Source: an uncultured Brachyspira sp.
GTDB taxonomy: Bacteria; Spirochaetota; Brachyspiria; Brachyspirales; Brachyspiraceae
Assembly (NCBI RefSeq): GCF_910578695.1
Contig: NZ_CAJTQJ010000005.1
Span: 58,730-122,729, forward strand
Length of the DNA: 64,000 bases
Direction of reading: 5' to 3'
The notes below the pieces were generated by a model, which made no database searches, was not told where the DNA came from, and saw nothing but the letters and a program-made list of their open reading frames with translations. Position numbers and translations under genes: made by a program. Shown here piece after piece: positions 1 to 10,494 of this stretch (within the stretch, counting starts at the first letter, position 1; each line of letters begins with the position of its first letter).

Positions 1-1213
1 ATATAACTTTGAAGATGCTATACTTTTAAGTAAAAGACTAGTTCAGGAAGATGTATTTACTTCTATACATATAGAAGAGTTTTCAACAGAAGCCAGAGAA
101 ACTAAATTAGACAGAGAAAATATTACTAGAGATATACCTAATGTATCAGAATCAGCTTTCAAAAATTTAGATGAGAGGGGTATTGTAAGAATAGGTGCTA
201 AGGTAAAAGCTGGAGATATATTAGTTGGTAAAGTAACTCCGAAAGGAGAAACAGAAATTACTCCTGAATACAGACTTCTTCATTCAATATTCGGAGAAAA
301 GGCAAGAGATGTAAAAGATTCTTCTTTGAGATTGCCTCATGGTAAAGAAGGTACTGTCATAGATGTTAGGGTTTACAGCAGAGAAAACGGAGATGAATTA
401 AAGCCGGGTGTAGAGGAAGTAGTAAAAGTATTTGTTGCTAAAAAGCGTATAATACAGGAAGGAGATAAAATGGCAGGAAGGCATGGCAATAAAGGAGTTG
501 TTGCTAGAATTATGCCTATAGAGGATATGCCTTTCTTAGAAGACGGTACGCCTGTGGATATATGTCTTAATCCTTTAGGAGTACCTTCCCGTATGAATAT
601 CGGGCAGGTAATTGAGATGCTTTTAGGCTGGTCCGGTCATAAAATGGGATTAAAATATGCATGTCCTGTATTTGAAGGTCCTAAAGAAGATGCTTTGAGA
701 GAGGCTTTCATTGCAAGCGGTATGAATCCTAATGGTAAAGTCAGACTTTATGACGGAAGAACAGGAGAACCTTTCAAAAATGATGTAGCTGTCGGATATA
801 TGTATATGCTTAAGCTTAATCACTTAGTTGAAGATAAGGTGCATGCAAGAAGTACAGGTCCTTACTCGCTTGTTACTCAGCAGCCTCTTGGAGGTAAATC
901 TCAATTCGGAGGTCAGAGATTGGGAGAGATGGAAGTTTGGGCATTAGAGGCTTATGGAGCTGCTAATATGCTTCAGGAGTTTTTAACTGTTAAATCAGAT
1001 GATATGACAGGACGTGCTAGAATATACGAATCTATTGTTAAAGGAGATGTTATATCCTCTCCGGGCATACCAGAGAGCTTTAATGTATTAGTTCAGGAAC
1101 TTAGAGGTTTGGGGCTTAATATTACTATTCACGATGAAGACGGCAATCAGCTGCCTTCTAGTGAAAAAGAACTTAGACAAAAAGCTAAAAAGCAAACCAA
1201 GATTTTTAAATAA
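1..1213 (+). CDS. rpoB: RNA polymerase beta subunit, C-terminal part (partial)
   Basis: The open frame runs in from the window edge (first full codon at base 2) to the stop at 1211-1213, about 403 codons. It is the C-terminal third of the beta subunit of DNA-directed RNA polymerase. Visible landmarks are [14 protein letters not shown] (active-centre region around 463-504), the segment with [13 protein letters not shown], and [21 protein letters not shown] near 880-960, which contacts beta-prime. The next gene, rpoC, starts 19 bases downstream, the usual rpoBC operon order. The 5' end lies outside the window. Nothing in the visible part looks degraded. Confidence 0.98.
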   Translation, partial: YNFEDAILLSKRLVQEDVFTSIHIEEFSTEARETKLDRENITRDIPNVSESAFKNLDERGIVRIGAKVKAGDILVGKVTPKGETEITPEYRLLHSIFGEKARDVKDSSLRLPHGKEGTVIDVRVYSRENGDELKPGVEEVVKVFVAKKRIIQEGDKMAGRHGNKGVVARIMPIEDMPFLEDGTPVDICLNPLGVPSRMNIGQVIEMLLGWSGHKMGLKYACPVFEGPKEDALREAFIASGMNPNGKVRLYDGRTGEPFKNDVAVGYMYMLKLNHLVEDKVHARSTGPYSLVTQQPLGGKSQFGGQRLGEMEVWALEAYGAANMLQEFLTVKSDDMTGRARIYESIVKGDVISSPGIPESFNVLVQELRGLGLNITIHDEDGNQLPSSEKELRQKAKKQTKIFK

Positions 1214-1232
1214 TTAGGAGAAGTTTAAGTAT

Positions 1233-4200
1233 ATGCAATTTTCAAACTTTGACCAAATAAAAATTAGTATAGCAAGTCCTCAGGTTATGAGAGAATGGAG
1301 TTATGGAGAGGTAAAAAAGCCGGAAACTATTAATTACAGAACTTTAAGACCTGAAAGAGACGGACTTTTTTGTGAAAAAATATTCGGAACTACTAAGGAA
1401 TATGAATGTTATTGCGGTAAATTTAAAAGTATTCGTTATAAAGGAGTAGTTTGCGATAAATGCGGAGTTGAAGTTACTCATTTCAAAGTTAGAAGAGAGA
1501 GAATGGGACATATAGAATTAGCTGCTCCTGTTGCTCATATTTGGTATTATAGAAATACTCCTTCAAGAATAGGGCTTCTTTTAAATATGAATATTGCTCA
1601 TTTAAGAAGCGTTCTTTATTTTGAAAGATATGTTGTTATTGATGCAGGAGACAGTACTTATTCTAAAGGAGATCTTTTAACCGAAGAAGAATATAATGAA
1701 GCTTTAGATAGATATGGTGATAATATAAGAATTGGCATAGGTGCTGAGGGTATAAGGGATATGCTCAGAGACCTAGATATGGATGAAGAGATTAGAAAAC
1801 TCAGAGAGGAAATGATTAAAAAAGGTGAAAAGAGCGATAGGCGTTTAAGAAAGCGTCTTGAAATATTTGAAGATTTTAAAGCAAGCGGAAATGATCCTAC
1901 TTGGATGATACTTGATGTAGTTCCTGTAATTCCTCCTGATTTAAGACCTATGGTTCAGCTTGACGGCGGAAGATTTGCCACTTCAGATTTGAATGATCTT
2001 TACAGAAGAGTCATAAATAGAAATATTCGTTTAAGAAGATTATTAGTATTAAGGGCTCCTGATATAATTATAAGAAATGAAAAAAGAATGCTTCAGGAGG
2101 CTGTTGATGCTTTATTTGATAACAGCAGAAGAAAGAAAGTAGTTAAAGGACACGGAAACAGACCTTTAAAATCTCTTTCGGATATGCTTAAAGGTAAGCA
2201 GGGGCGTTTCAGACAAAACCTTTTAGGAAAACGCGTTGACTATTCAGGACGCTCTGTAATTGTTGCAGGTCCTAGACTTAAAATGCATCAATGCGGACTT
2301 CCTAAAAAAATGGCTGTTGAATTATTCAAGCCTTTCATTATGAAAAAATTAGTTGAAATTAATTCGGCTCATAATATAAAATCTGCTAAGAAATTTGTAG
2401 AAGAGGGCAGAGAAGAAGTTTGGGGAGTATTGGAAGATATTGCTAAAGAACATCCTGTACTTTTAAACAGAGCTCCTACGCTTCATAGACTAGGTATTCA
2501 GGCATTTGAACCTGTACTTGTAGAAGGAAAGGCTATTCAGCTTCACCCATTAGTTTGTCATGCTTATAATGCGGACTTTGACGGCGATCAGATGGCAGTA
2601 CATACTCCGCTTTCTGCTGAGGCTCAGATTGAGGCTTGGACTTTGATGCTTGCTCCTCATAATATATTAAATCCTGCTAACGGCGAGCCTATTGTTAATC
2701 CTACTCAGGATATAGTACTTGGCATTAGTTATTTAACTAAATTAAGAACAGGTATTAAAGGCGAGGGAAAAATATTTTCATCTGCTAAAGATGCATTGCT
2801 TGCTTATGATAATAGTTTGGTAGAGCTTGAATCAAGAATTAAAGTTTTAATGAAAAATAAAGACGGAGAGGAAGAGTTTATTGAAACTTCTGTCGGAAGA
2901 ATAAAGTTTAATGAAGTTATTCCTGAAGATTTCAGATATCAGAACAGAGACTTTAACAGTAAGGATTTGGCTAAATTTATTCACGAAGTATATTTAAAGC
3001 ATGGTACAGCAGTAACGGTTAATATGCTTGATGATATTAAAGAACTTGGCTATCAAAGTGCAACAGTATTTGGTTCTACTATTTCTATAGCTGATATACT
3101 TATACCTCCGATGAAAAAACAGGAGATAGAAGAGGCTACTAAACAGGTAGAGTTTATTGAAAATCAGTATATGAATGGTATTATCACTACAGATGAGAAA
3201 AAGCAGAAGGTTATGGATCTTTGGACTACTGTTGAAGGTAAAATAACAGAAGCTATGATGGATAATTTGAGACAAGATCAGGACGGATTTAATCCTGTAT
3301 ATATAATGGCAGATTCAGGAGCAAGAGGCTCTAAACAGCAGATAAGACAGCTTGCTAGTATGAGGGGACTTATGGCTAAGCCTTCAGGTGAGATTATTGA
3401 ACTTCCAATTATTTCTAACTTTAAAGAGGGTCTTACTGTACAGGAATACTTTATTTCTACTCACGGTGCTAGAAAAGGGCTTGCCGATACCGCTTTGAAA
3501 ACATCAAGTGCAGGATATCTTACTAGAAAGTTGGTGGATGTTGCTATAGGTGTTGTTATTTCTGAGCATGACTGCGGTACTGTTAAAGGTATTTCTATAG
3601 AGGCTATCAAAAATGGAGATGAAATTAAAAAATCTCTTAAAGAACGCGTTGTAGGATTCTTCACAAGCGAGCATATATATCATCCTGTTACTAAAGAACT
3701 TATATGTCCTGCTAATACAGAGATTACAGAAGAGATTGATGATTTGATAGAAAAAGCAGGCATAGAAAAAATAAATATAAGACATCCTCTTACTTGCGAA
3801 AGCAGAATGGGCGTATGCCAGAAATGTTACGGCAGAAGTTTATCTACAAATAATCTTGCTTCTATAGGCGAGGCTGTCGGAGTGGTTGCTGCTCAAAGTA
3901 TTGGTCAGCCCGGTACTCAGCTTACAATGAGAACTTTCCATATAGGCGGTGTTGCTACTCAGATGGTAGAAGAAAATGAAATAAAAGTTAATTATCCTAT
4001 ATATATAGAACAATTCTCTAATTATGTTATTCAGCCTAATGGAATTAAAATAACTGCTAGAAAAGGCGATTTAATTATTAGAAGAGTTTTAGATAAATGG
4101 GAAAAATCTTCATTAAAAGATATTTTAGCTGAAAACAATGCAAAAGTGCTTATAGGCGATGTTATAGCCATTCTTAAAGACGGTACAGAAATTAAGTCTA

Positions 4201-5435
4201 CTCATAATGGTACTTTCAAAATTACTGATGATGATAAATATATAATGATTACAGGTAATAAGCATACAATTGTTATTAAAGTAGGAAGCGAATATAAAGC
4301 AGATGAGCATATATTTATAGAGGCTAATACAGTTATAGCAAGCTTTGATACTTATAATGAACCTATAATTTCTGAGAAAGCTGGTATTGTAAGATATCAG
4401 GATATAATACCCGGAAGAACTTTGATTGAAGAGATAGATGATCAAACAGGAAATAAAACTAATATTATTCAAGAGTTTAAAGATGCTAGTATGCAGCCTA
4501 AAATATTGATTGTAGGCGATAATGATACTTTTGAAACCGATATACCTAATGGTGCTCAGCTTATGGTTGAAAATAATCAGAAAGTAGAAGTCGGAGAGGT
4601 TATAGCTAAAACAACCCGTATACAGCAAAAAAGCAGGGATATTACAGGAGGTCTTCCTAGAGTACAGGAATTGCTTGAAGCTCAAAAACCTAAAGATACG
4701 GCTATTATTGCAGGTATTGACGGAGAAGTTGAAATAGGCGGTTCTCATAAGGGTAAAAAAGTAGTTAAAATCAGAAATGAATTTGATGAAACTAAGCATT
4801 TAGTTCCTCATGGTAAGATGCTTTTAGTTAGAAACGGCGATCAGGTGAAAACAGGTACTCAATTATGTGCTGGTAAAATTAATCCTCATGATATATTGGA
4901 AACTCAGGGAGATTTAGCTTTGCAGACTTATTTGCTTGAAGAGATTCAGGCTGTATATAATCAGCAGGGTGTAGGTATTAATGACAAGCATTTTGCTCTT
5001 ATAATAAGACAGATGCTTAGAAGACTTGAAATAACAGATCCCGGTGATACTAAATATATTGTAGGACAGTATGTTGATAAATATGAATTTGAAGAAGAAA
5101 ACAGACGCTATGAAGAGGCTGGAGGTTCGCCTGCAAGCGGTAAGCCTGTACTTTTAGGATTAACTAAAGCTGCACTTAATACAGAAAGCTTTATATCTTC
5201 TGCTTCTTTCCAAGAAACAACTAAAGTTTTGACTAATGCTGCTATTAAGGGTAAAGTTGATAAATTACTTGGGCTTAAAGAAAATGTTATCATAGGTCAT
5301 TTGATTCCTGCAGGTACAGGTGTAAAACTTTATAATAAACTTCATGTTTATAACAAAGAAATAGGAGATTTGGATCAAAAAGATAATATAGATAATAATT
5401 CTAAAGAAGAAGAAGTTATAAAAATAGAAGTATAA
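1233..5435 (+). CDS. rpoC: RNA polymerase beta-prime subunit
   Basis: 1400 aa, full length for the family. The protein carries the N-terminal zinc finger (CYCGKFKS then CDKCGV, about residues 60-78), the catalytic [12 protein letters not shown] loop that binds the active-site magnesium (about residue 450), and the second cysteine cluster [16 protein letters not shown] (about 865). The start is preceded by TTAGGAGAAG (1214-1223). It forms an operon with rpoB upstream and is followed by an intrinsic terminator at 5452-5490. The C-terminus ends in an acidic tail. Several long open frames on the opposite strand are shadows of this gene. Confidence 0.99.
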   Translation: MQFSNFDQIKISIASPQVMREWSYGEVKKPETINYRTLRPERDGLFCEKIFGTTKEYECYCGKFKSIRYKGVVCDKCGVEVTHFKVRRERMGHIELAAPVAHIWYYRNTPSRIGLLLNMNIAHLRSVLYFERYVVIDAGDSTYSKGDLLTEEEYNEALDRYGDNIRIGIGAEGIRDMLRDLDMDEEIRKLREEMIKKGEKSDRRLRKRLEIFEDFKASGNDPTWMILDVVPVIPPDLRPMVQLDGGRFATSDLNDLYRRVINRNIRLRRLLVLRAPDIIIRNEKRMLQEAVDALFDNSRRKKVVKGHGNRPLKSLSDMLKGKQGRFRQNLLGKRVDYSGRSVIVAGPRLKMHQCGLPKKMAVELFKPFIMKKLVEINSAHNIKSAKKFVEEGREEVWGVLEDIAKEHPVLLNRAPTLHRLGIQAFEPVLVEGKAIQLHPLVCHAYNADFDGDQMAVHTPLSAEAQIEAWTLMLAPHNILNPANGEPIVNPTQDIVLGISYLTKLRTGIKGEGKIFSSAKDALLAYDNSLVELESRIKVLMKNKDGEEEFIETSVGRIKFNEVIPEDFRYQNRDFNSKDLAKFIHEVYLKHGTAVTVNMLDDIKELGYQSATVFGSTISIADILIPPMKKQEIEEATKQVEFIENQYMNGIITTDEKKQKVMDLWTTVEGKITEAMMDNLRQDQDGFNPVYIMADSGARGSKQQIRQLASMRGLMAKPSGEIIELPIISNFKEGLTVQEYFISTHGARKGLADTALKTSSAGYLTRKLVDVAIGVVISEHDCGTVKGISIEAIKNGDEIKKSLKERVVGFFTSEHIYHPVTKELICPANTEITEEIDDLIEKAGIEKINIRHPLTCESRMGVCQKCYGRSLSTNNLASIGEAVGVVAAQSIGQPGTQLTMRTFHIGGVATQMVEENEIKVNYPIYIEQFSNYVIQPNGIKITARKGDLIIRRVLDKWEKSSLKDILAENNAKVLIGDVIAILKDGTEIKSTHNGTFKITDDDKYIMITGNKHTIVIKVGSEYKADEHIFIEANTVIASFDTYNEPIISEKAGIVRYQDIIPGRTLIEEIDDQTGNKTNIIQEFKDASMQPKILIVGDNDTFETDIPNGAQLMVENNQKVEVGEVIAKTTRIQQKSRDITGGLPRVQELLEAQKPKDTAIIAGIDGEVEIGGSHKGKKVVKIRNEFDETKHLVPHGKMLLVRNGDQVKTGTQLCAGKINPHDILETQGDLALQTYLLEEIQAVYNQQGVGINDKHFALIIRQMLRRLEITDPGDTKYIVGQYVDKYEFEEENRRYEEAGGSPASGKPVLLGLTKAALNTESFISSASFQETTKVLTNAAIKGKVDKLLGLKENVIIGHLIPAGTGVKLYNKLHVYNKEIGDLDQKDNIDNNSKEEEVIKIEV

Positions 5436-5451
5436 ATAATATTTTTAATAT

Positions 5452-5490
5452 AAAGAGGTTTTCATTATATATGAGAGCCTCTTTTATTAT
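5452..5490 (+). terminator. Intrinsic terminator of the rpoBC operon
   Basis: Inverted repeat AAAGAGG (5452-5458) and CCTCTTT (5478-5484), 7 bp stem with a 19-nt AT-rich loop, followed by TTATTATTAATTTTTT. It sits 16 bases after the rpoC stop codon. Confidence 0.8.
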
Positions 5491-5738
5491 TAATTTTTTA
5501 TAATTGTTTGAATTATGATAAATTTTCTTAATTTTATTTAATAGAATTTTTTCTAATTTGGTTATTCAACTGACTTTTGCTTTTCAAACTTACAGCAGGG
5601 TTTTACTTAATTCTATTTACGGCATTGCATTATTTAAATTATATTTCTTATTAGTTATGAAATATAGAAAATAATATTTTGGCAATTAATAGATATGATC
5701 TTTTTATGTGTTTATAAATTTTAATACTGAAGTAATAT

Positions 5739-5945
5739 TTAATTAATAATATATTTTGCTTTTTTATATAAATAAATGCTATTATAATTATTTATATCTT
5801 CAAATTTAAACTCCCAAATTAAATATTCCTTGTTTCTTTTTTCAAAAAATAAAGTTCTTACATTTTTATTTGTATATTCAGACCATTGTCTATATGGATA
5901 ATATAATTGTCTTATTATTGTATCTTTAGTTTGAGAATTTTTGGC
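5739..5945 (-). pseudogene. Remnant of a protein, possibly the endonuclease partner of the adjacent methyltransferase
   Basis: On the minus strand a 68-codon frame without a start codon reads from 5945 down to a stop at 5739-5741. Its composition is protein-like: IIRQLYYPYRQWSEYTN, then TLFFEKRNKEYLIWEFKFED and NNYNSIYLYKK. Upstream, the minus-strand sequence between 5946 and about 5970 continues plausibly in another frame (LFMNISQK), so a frameshift in an A-run near 5937-5945 is likely. It lies downstream of, and on the same strand as, the DNA methyltransferase at 6198-6962. Restriction-modification genes are usually neighbours, so a decayed endonuclease is a reasonable guess, but I do not recognise the family with certainty. 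Confidence 0.5.
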
Positions 5946-5957
5946 TTATATTCATAA

Positions 5958-6018
5958 ATAAAACTTTTTCGCTTATTATAATATGGCTGTAAAACAGCCA
6001 TATGCTCAAAAGTTTTAT
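5958..6018. repeat. Compound inverted repeat (two nested stems)
   Basis: Inner stem of 10 bp, ATATGGCTGT (5981-5990) with ACAGCCATAT (5994-6003), 3-nt loop. Outer stem of 11 bp, ATAAAACTTTT (5958-5968) with AAAAGTTTTAT (6008-6018). It lies between the two coding remnants downstream of the methyltransferase and lacks a clean T-run on either strand, so it is not an obvious terminator. It could be a genome-dispersed palindromic element. Confidence 0.6.
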
Positions 6019-6047
6019 ATTAATTAAATCTTATCTATTTCTTTTTT

Positions 6048-6140
6048 TTACTTTTCTCTTCCTGCATACACATCATTTATCATAGGTTTTATTTTAAATA
6101 ATTTAATATATCTATATGCTCTGTATTTCTTCTTTTTATA
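6048..6140 (-). pseudogene. Short coding remnant of unknown origin
   Basis: A minus-strand frame of 30 codons between stops, without a start codon, reads YRAYRYIKLFKIKPMINDV then YAGREK and stops at 6048-6050. It is more protein-like than the surrounding AT-rich spacer and lies in the same orientation as the methyltransferase, 58 bases after its stop. Probably the C-terminal stub of a deleted gene. The rest of the spacer 5491-6197 shows nothing else that I can support. Confidence 0.35.
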
Positions 6141-6197
6141 TTATATTTATATCAATTCCTATCTTTATTATTTTTATATTTTTAATAAAAAACTCTC

Positions 6198-6962
6198 CTA
6201 ATTATCAATGCTTTTAAGTCTTTTATCTGTAAGCTCTATATAATTTTTATCTATTTCTATACCTATGTAATTTCTGTTTCCTATCATTTTGCATGCTACT
6301 GCTGTAGTACCAGAACCATTGAAAGGATCTAAAATTGTATCATTATCTTTTGTAGAAGCTAATATTATTCTAGTTAAAAGTTTTAATGGTTTTTGTGTAG
6401 GGTGCTTTCCTTGTATTTTTTCACTTTTTGACGGTGCAGATATTGACCATACACTTCTCATCTGTTTTCCCTTAGATTTTAATTTATCATCTTCAAAATC
6501 CATATTTTTCATAAGCTCATAATTATAATAATGTTTTGTATTTTTATCTTTTTTAGCCCAAAGAATTGTTTCATGGCTATGAGTAAATACTTTGCAGCTT
6601 AAATTTGGTGCAGCATTAGGCTTATACCAAACTATATCATTTAATATGTAAAATCCTAATTTTTCTAATACATATCCGCATTTATATATACTATGATTAG
6701 TACCGCTTATCCATATAGTACCATCATCTTTTAAAACTCTTTTGCATTTTGATATCCAAGATTCATGAAATTCTGTATCTTCTTCAAAGCCAAAACTTTT
6801 ATCCCACTCTCCTTTATTTACACTAACCATTTTACCAGAATGGCATGTTATTCCATTATTTGATAAATTATAAGGAGGATCTGCAAATATCATGTCTATA
6901 GATTTTTCTTTTATGGCATCAAGTATTTCTAAACAGTTCCCATTTATTATATTAAATTTCAT
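6198..6962 (-). CDS. Site-specific DNA adenine methyltransferase (beta class, DpnA/HinfI-like)
   Basis: 254 aa. Motif IV, FADPPYNLSNNG, is near residue 30, and motif I, the S-adenosylmethionine site DPFNGSGTTAVA, is near residue 216. This order (catalytic motif first) defines beta-class amino-methyltransferases. SVNKGEWDK and NAAPNLSCKVFTHSHETILWA resemble what I remember of M2.DpnII (DpnA) and M.HinfI, which methylate adenine; the target sequence cannot be read from the gene. No intact endonuclease is adjacent; decayed frames lie directly downstream. The start is 6 bases after the hisD stop, so it probably shares the his transcript. It may be an orphan methyltransferase with a regulatory or self-protection role. 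Confidence 0.9.
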   Translation of the reverse strand: MKFNIINGNCLEILDAIKEKSIDMIFADPPYNLSNNGITCHSGKMVSVNKGEWDKSFGFEEDTEFHESWISKCKRVLKDDGTIWISGTNHSIYKCGYVLEKLGFYILNDIVWYKPNAAPNLSCKVFTHSHETILWAKKDKNTKHYYNYELMKNMDFEDDKLKSKGKQMRSVWSISAPSKSEKIQGKHPTQKPLKLLTRIILASTKDNDTILDPFNGSGTTAVACKMIGNRNYIGIEIDKNYIELTDKRLKSIDN

Positions 6963-6968
6963 ATATGA

Positions 6969-8243
6969 TTAAAACCTTACTCTTACAGAATTGGCATGTG
7001 CTTCTAAACTTTCATTCTCAGCAAAATTAATTACATTGTTCTTTACTTTTTCTAATGCATCTTTAGTGTAGTAGGTAATATAAGATTTTTTTATGAAATC
7101 ATCTACTGAAAGCGGAGAAGCAAATTTAGCTGTTCCGCTAGTAGGTATTACATGATTGGCACCTGATAAATAATCCCCCAAAGCTTCAGGAGTATAATCC
7201 CCCAAAAATATTGAACCTGCATTTTTTATTTTGCTTAATATAGAGAAAGGCTCTTTTATACTTATCTCCAAATGCTCAGGAGCTATTTCATTACTTATAT
7301 ACAAAGCTTCATCTATTGTATCAGTTATTATTATTCTGCCGTTATTTTCTATAGATTCTGATGCTATATCTTTACGGCTTAATTTTTCTAGCTGCTTGTA
7401 TAATTCTTCCTTTACTTTTTCTGCTATAGATTTTGAAGTTGTTATTAATATGCTGGAAGCTAATTTATCATGTTCAGCCTGTGCAAGCATATCTGAAGCT
7501 ATATGTATATAATTTGCTGTTTCATCTGCTATTATCAATACTTCGCTCGGACCTGCTACCATATCTATGGATACTTCCCCGAATACTAGTCTTTTAGCCA
7601 TAGATACATATATATTTCCAGGTCCTACTATTTTATAAACTTTTGGTATGGACTTTGTGCCATAACTTAAAGCAGCTATTGCCTGAGCACCGCCTGTTTT
7701 AAAAACTTTATTTACTCCTGCTATTTTTGCTGCAGCCAATATATTATCATTTATTTTTCCTTCTTTATTTGCAGGAGATACTAATATTATTTCATTTACC
7801 CCCGCCACTTTTGCAGGTATAACATTCATAAGCACTGTTGATGGATAAACTGCTGTGCCTCCCGGAATATAAACTCCTACTTTTTCTATAGGGTTTATTA
7901 TTTGCCCCATTATAATGCCGTCTTCTTCATTGGTTATGAAACTATTTCTTAATTGTTTTTTATGGAATTGTTCTATATTTTTATAAGCAATATAGAGTGT
8001 TTCTTTAAATTGCTCATCAGCTTTATTATATGCCTCTTCTATCTCTTTTGTACTTACCTCTAAATTATCTATTTCAGCATTGTCAAACATCTTTGCATAT
8101 TTTATTAATGCATTATCCCCATTTTTTTTTACATCTTCCAATATATTTTTTACCTTCTCATTAACATCATCATAACTAAATTGGCTTCTTAATAATATCT
8201 CATCTAATGATTTGCATTCTTTATAGTTAATTACTTTTATCAT
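6969..8243 (-). CDS. hisD: Histidinol dehydrogenase
   Basis: 424 aa, normal length. Catalyses the last two steps of histidine synthesis, histidinol to histidine, with NAD and zinc. Family signatures are [19 protein letters not shown] (about 110-130), the [18 protein letters not shown] stretch (about 205-225), SEVLIIAD, and the EHLEI segment near residue 325 that carries metal ligands. It follows hisG on the same strand with a 24-base gap and precedes the methyltransferase with a 6-base gap, so the three are probably co-transcribed. The rest of the his pathway is not in the window except hisZ. Confidence 0.97.
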   Translation of the reverse strand: MIKVINYKECKSLDEILLRSQFSYDDVNEKVKNILEDVKKNGDNALIKYAKMFDNAEIDNLEVSTKEIEEAYNKADEQFKETLYIAYKNIEQFHKKQLRNSFITNEEDGIIMGQIINPIEKVGVYIPGGTAVYPSTVLMNVIPAKVAGVNEIILVSPANKEGKINDNILAAAKIAGVNKVFKTGGAQAIAALSYGTKSIPKVYKIVGPGNIYVSMAKRLVFGEVSIDMVAGPSEVLIIADETANYIHIASDMLAQAEHDKLASSILITTSKSIAEKVKEELYKQLEKLSRKDIASESIENNGRIIITDTIDEALYISNEIAPEHLEISIKEPFSILSKIKNAGSIFLGDYTPEALGDYLSGANHVIPTSGTAKFASPLSVDDFIKKSYITYYTKDALEKVKNNVINFAENESLEAHANSVRVRF

Positions 8244-8267
8244 AATATTTTTTCCTTAAATATAATT

Positions 8268-8888
8268 TTATAAAACTTTTTCTATATTATTTACTATTTT
8301 TTTTATTAAATCATTTTTAAATTTATAGCTTACTTTATTTACTATCAATCTTGCACTTATATAATCAATAATTTCTTTTATAATAGTAAGATTATTTTCT
8401 TTTAATGTGCTTCCTGTTTCTACTATATCAATTATAACATCAGATAAATTTAGTATAGGTGCTAATTCAATAGAGCCGTTTAATTTTATTATCTCAACAT
8501 CTCTATTAATAGAATTAAAATAACTCTTTGATATATTAATATATTTAGTAGCAACTCTTAATCTTCTTTCAATATCTTCTTTATATCCTTTTACAGAAGC
8601 CATACAAACTTTGCATTTTCCGAATTTTAAATCAAGAAGCTCATAAATATCATGATTATTTTCAAGCAGTATATCTTTGCCTACAATACCTATATCAGCA
8701 ACATTTTTTTCAACATATATTCCAACATCAGAAGGCTTTACTATTAAGTATCTTACATTTTTCTTATCATTTTCAAATACTAGTTTTCTGTTATCTTCTA
8801 ATATTTCTTTATTTTCATAACCTATTTTTTCAAATAGATTATATACTTTATTTACTAATCTTCCTTTCGGTAATGCTATATTAATCAT
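8268..8888 (-). CDS. hisG: ATP phosphoribosyltransferase, short form (catalytic subunit)
   Basis: 206 aa, the short HisG type that lacks the C-terminal regulatory domain and needs HisZ for activity and feedback control. It carries out the first step of histidine synthesis (ATP plus PRPP). Recognisable segments are IALPKGRL at the N-terminus, VADIGIVGKD near residue 65 and the PRPP-binding-like DIVETGSTLKEN near residue 155. First gene of the hisG-hisD-methyltransferase run on the minus strand. Its partner hisZ lies 1.8 kb away on the same strand, separated by a plus-strand module. Confidence 0.96.
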   Translation of the reverse strand: MINIALPKGRLVNKVYNLFEKIGYENKEILEDNRKLVFENDKKNVRYLIVKPSDVGIYVEKNVADIGIVGKDILLENNHDIYELLDLKFGKCKVCMASVKGYKEDIERRLRVATKYINISKSYFNSINRDVEIIKLNGSIELAPILNLSDVIIDIVETGSTLKENNLTIIKEIIDYISARLIVNKVSYKFKNDLIKKIVNNIEKVL

Positions 8889-9004
8889 AATCCTAATTCT
8901 TTTTTATTGTTTTAGTAGATTATTATAATATATTAAGATATTTTTTCAAATAGTAATTTGTAAAAACTTTCAACCTTATGTTATTTATTAGAAGTAAAAG
9001 ATAG

Positions 9005-9033
9005 TTGAAATTTATGGTAATATTATATATACT
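9005..9033 (+). promoter_or_regulatory. Probable sigma-70 promoter of the 9.0-10.3 kb module
   Basis: TTGAAA (9005-9010), 17-nt spacer, TATACT (9028-9033). The predicted start near 9040 leaves a leader of under 20 nt to the preferred ATG at 9057. Confidence 0.55.
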
Positions 9034-9056
9034 ATAAAATATAAATGGAGATGCTT

Positions 9057-9254
9057 ATGTTAGAAAAAAATGGCAAAGTAGTAAATATTAAAGATAGTAA
9101 AGAATTATGGTCTGAGTATATACTTGATGATGATACTATAATCAGAGTTAAATATGTTGTTACAGAGATAAGGTTACTAGATGAAAAAAATGAAGACGGA
9201 TCTCCTAAATATAATTTAAGCATACAGCCTGTAATTTCTACTTTAAAAAAATAA
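9057..9254 (+). CDS. Small acidic beta-rich protein of a three-gene module
   Basis: 65 aa when started at 9057, where GGAG (9047-9050) gives a proper ribosome site; ATGs at 9045 and 9051 are in frame but lack one. The core YILDDDTIIRVKYVVTEIRL followed by DEKNEDGSPKYNLSIQP looks like a small beta-sheet protein. I recall similar 60-75 aa proteins with an LxDGTxLKxxxxV core in other phyla, without known function. A shorter paralogue is encoded at 10495-10626. The next gene begins 2 bases after the stop, so the genes are translationally coupled. Confidence 0.75.
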   Translation: MLEKNGKVVNIKDSKELWSEYILDDDTIIRVKYVVTEIRLLDEKNEDGSPKYNLSIQPVISTLKK

Positions 9255-9256
9255 TT

Positions 9257-9937
9257 ATGAATATAATTATAGAATCTAATTTAATATATAAAAAATCTGA
9301 TTTTAATAATACATTTTTAATTTATGAAAATTCTAAATATAATAATTGTGTTAATTTTAGTTTAAATTCTAACGGCGTAAATTTTTCTATTGAAAATGGA
9401 AGCAAATTTGCATACTATTCGTCTAATAAAAATATTATACAATTAGAAAATTATCATAATGAAAATGAATATAAAGACTATAGTTTAATAATAGAAGCAA
9501 ATGATAATACTGAAAGCTATGAATATAAAAAAGCAGATAAAATTTTTAGTGATTCTGTAAATATTAGCAGTTATAATTCATCTTTATCTCAAGATAAAAA
9601 TAAGGATAAATTGAACAGCATAAGAAAATTGGAATATAATTGGAATGATAATGATGCAGAAGCTATAGATAAAATTATTTGTGATAATATTCTAAAAATA
9701 ATAGAAGAAGTTATAATACAGCCTAAAATATTTCCAACAGCTAATAACAGTATACAATTAGAATATTATGATTATAAAGATAAAAATAAATATCTTGAAT
9801 TTGAAGTTTTTAAAGATTATATTAATATTTATGAAGTTTTATCTAATTCTAAAGAAAAATCATATATAATTAATTCAGTAAATGTAAATAAAATTAATTC
9901 TATAATTATGGATTTTTATGAACTTAATAGAAGATAA
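9257..9937 (+). CDS. Uncharacterised protein with an NWD/N-type helical motif, second gene of the module
   Basis: 226 aa, soluble, no membrane segment. The N-terminal half is low-complexity, rich in Asn, Ser and Tyr. The C-terminal half has LNSIRKLEYNWNDNDAEAI (about 115-135), IQPKIFPTANNSIQLEYYDY (about 155-175) and LEFEVFKDYINIYE. This matches a pattern I remember from conserved hypothetical proteins (LxxLxxNWDGYGAxxI, then PxxxPTxxGGIQLEW). No catalytic residues are evident. It starts 2 bases after the small protein, without its own Shine-Dalgarno, and overlaps the next gene by 20 bases. Confidence 0.7.
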   Translation: MNIIIESNLIYKKSDFNNTFLIYENSKYNNCVNFSLNSNGVNFSIENGSKFAYYSSNKNIIQLENYHNENEYKDYSLIIEANDNTESYEYKKADKIFSDSVNISSYNSSLSQDKNKDKLNSIRKLEYNWNDNDAEAIDKIICDNILKIIEEVIIQPKIFPTANNSIQLEYYDYKDKNKYLEFEVFKDYINIYEVLSNSKEKSYIINSVNVNKINSIIMDFYELNRR

Positions 9938-10292
9938 TGAAGAAATTTTATATAGAAAAATACATCCGAAAGCTATTTTTTGGGATGATGATAATAACAG
10001 ACCTTCATCGGCAGCATATAAAGATAAAAATGGTTTATCAGTTGATAGGTTAGGAGATAGGGAAGAAAATGAAGTTATTAACTCTTTTATTAAAAGATTT
10101 GGAATAGATAAAGTAAGATCTGTAGTAAAGGTCTCTGTTGCAATCTGTAAAGAATTAGAATTATATCCTATTTATAAACCAAGTTTAAATAATAAGTATC
10201 ATGCAGAAATACATGATTCGGAGAATAGTGTTTTAATATCTTCTTCTAAAGCCAAAAAATTAGCAGAAAATGTGAAAATAGTAAATATATAA
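9918..10292 (+). CDS. Uncharacterised protein with a YRKIHP start motif, third gene of the module
   Basis: 124 aa. The N-terminal motif ILYRKIHPKAIFWDDDNN and the following RPSSAAYKDKNGLSVDRL resemble a widespread unnamed family I remember (LYRRxxPxxI, RPSSAAF, LSVD). The C-terminal part has YHAEIHDSEN and a lysine-rich tail with AKKLAENVK. The start codon lies inside the previous gene, 20-base overlap. Together with the two genes upstream it forms a compact, co-translated operon. No function is known to me; the tight coupling suggests a complex or a toxin-antitoxin-like arrangement. Confidence 0.7.
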   Translation: MNLIEDNEEILYRKIHPKAIFWDDDNNRPSSAAYKDKNGLSVDRLGDREENEVINSFIKRFGIDKVRSVVKVSVAICKELELYPIYKPSLNNKYHAEIHDSENSVLISSSKAKKLAENVKIVNI

Positions 10293-10446
10293 TATTTTTA
10301 TTTCTTCAATAAATATAATAAATATTAGAAAATAATTAAATTTATATATAGTAAAAAAGAATTTTATATTTATTACTTTTATTATTAAATAATAATTTAT
10401 AATATATAAAAATATCTTAATAAAAACAGTATTTGCTGATATTCTC

Positions 10447-10474
10447 TTGACAATCTTGATATGATTTATATACT
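10447..10474 (+). promoter_or_regulatory. Sigma-70 promoter of the 43-codon gene
   Basis: TTGACA (10447-10452), 16-nt spacer, TATACT (10469-10474). The 154 bases between the previous stop (10292) and this site are AT-rich and show no other feature. Confidence 0.6.
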
Positions 10475-10494
10475 TTAAACTAGGAGTTGTTTAT

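Noticed and set aside
4125..4799. 224-codon open frame antisense to rpoC
   Set aside because: Shadow of rpoC caused by codon bias; composition (Phe/Tyr/Ser/Asn rich) is not protein-like and there is no ribosome site.
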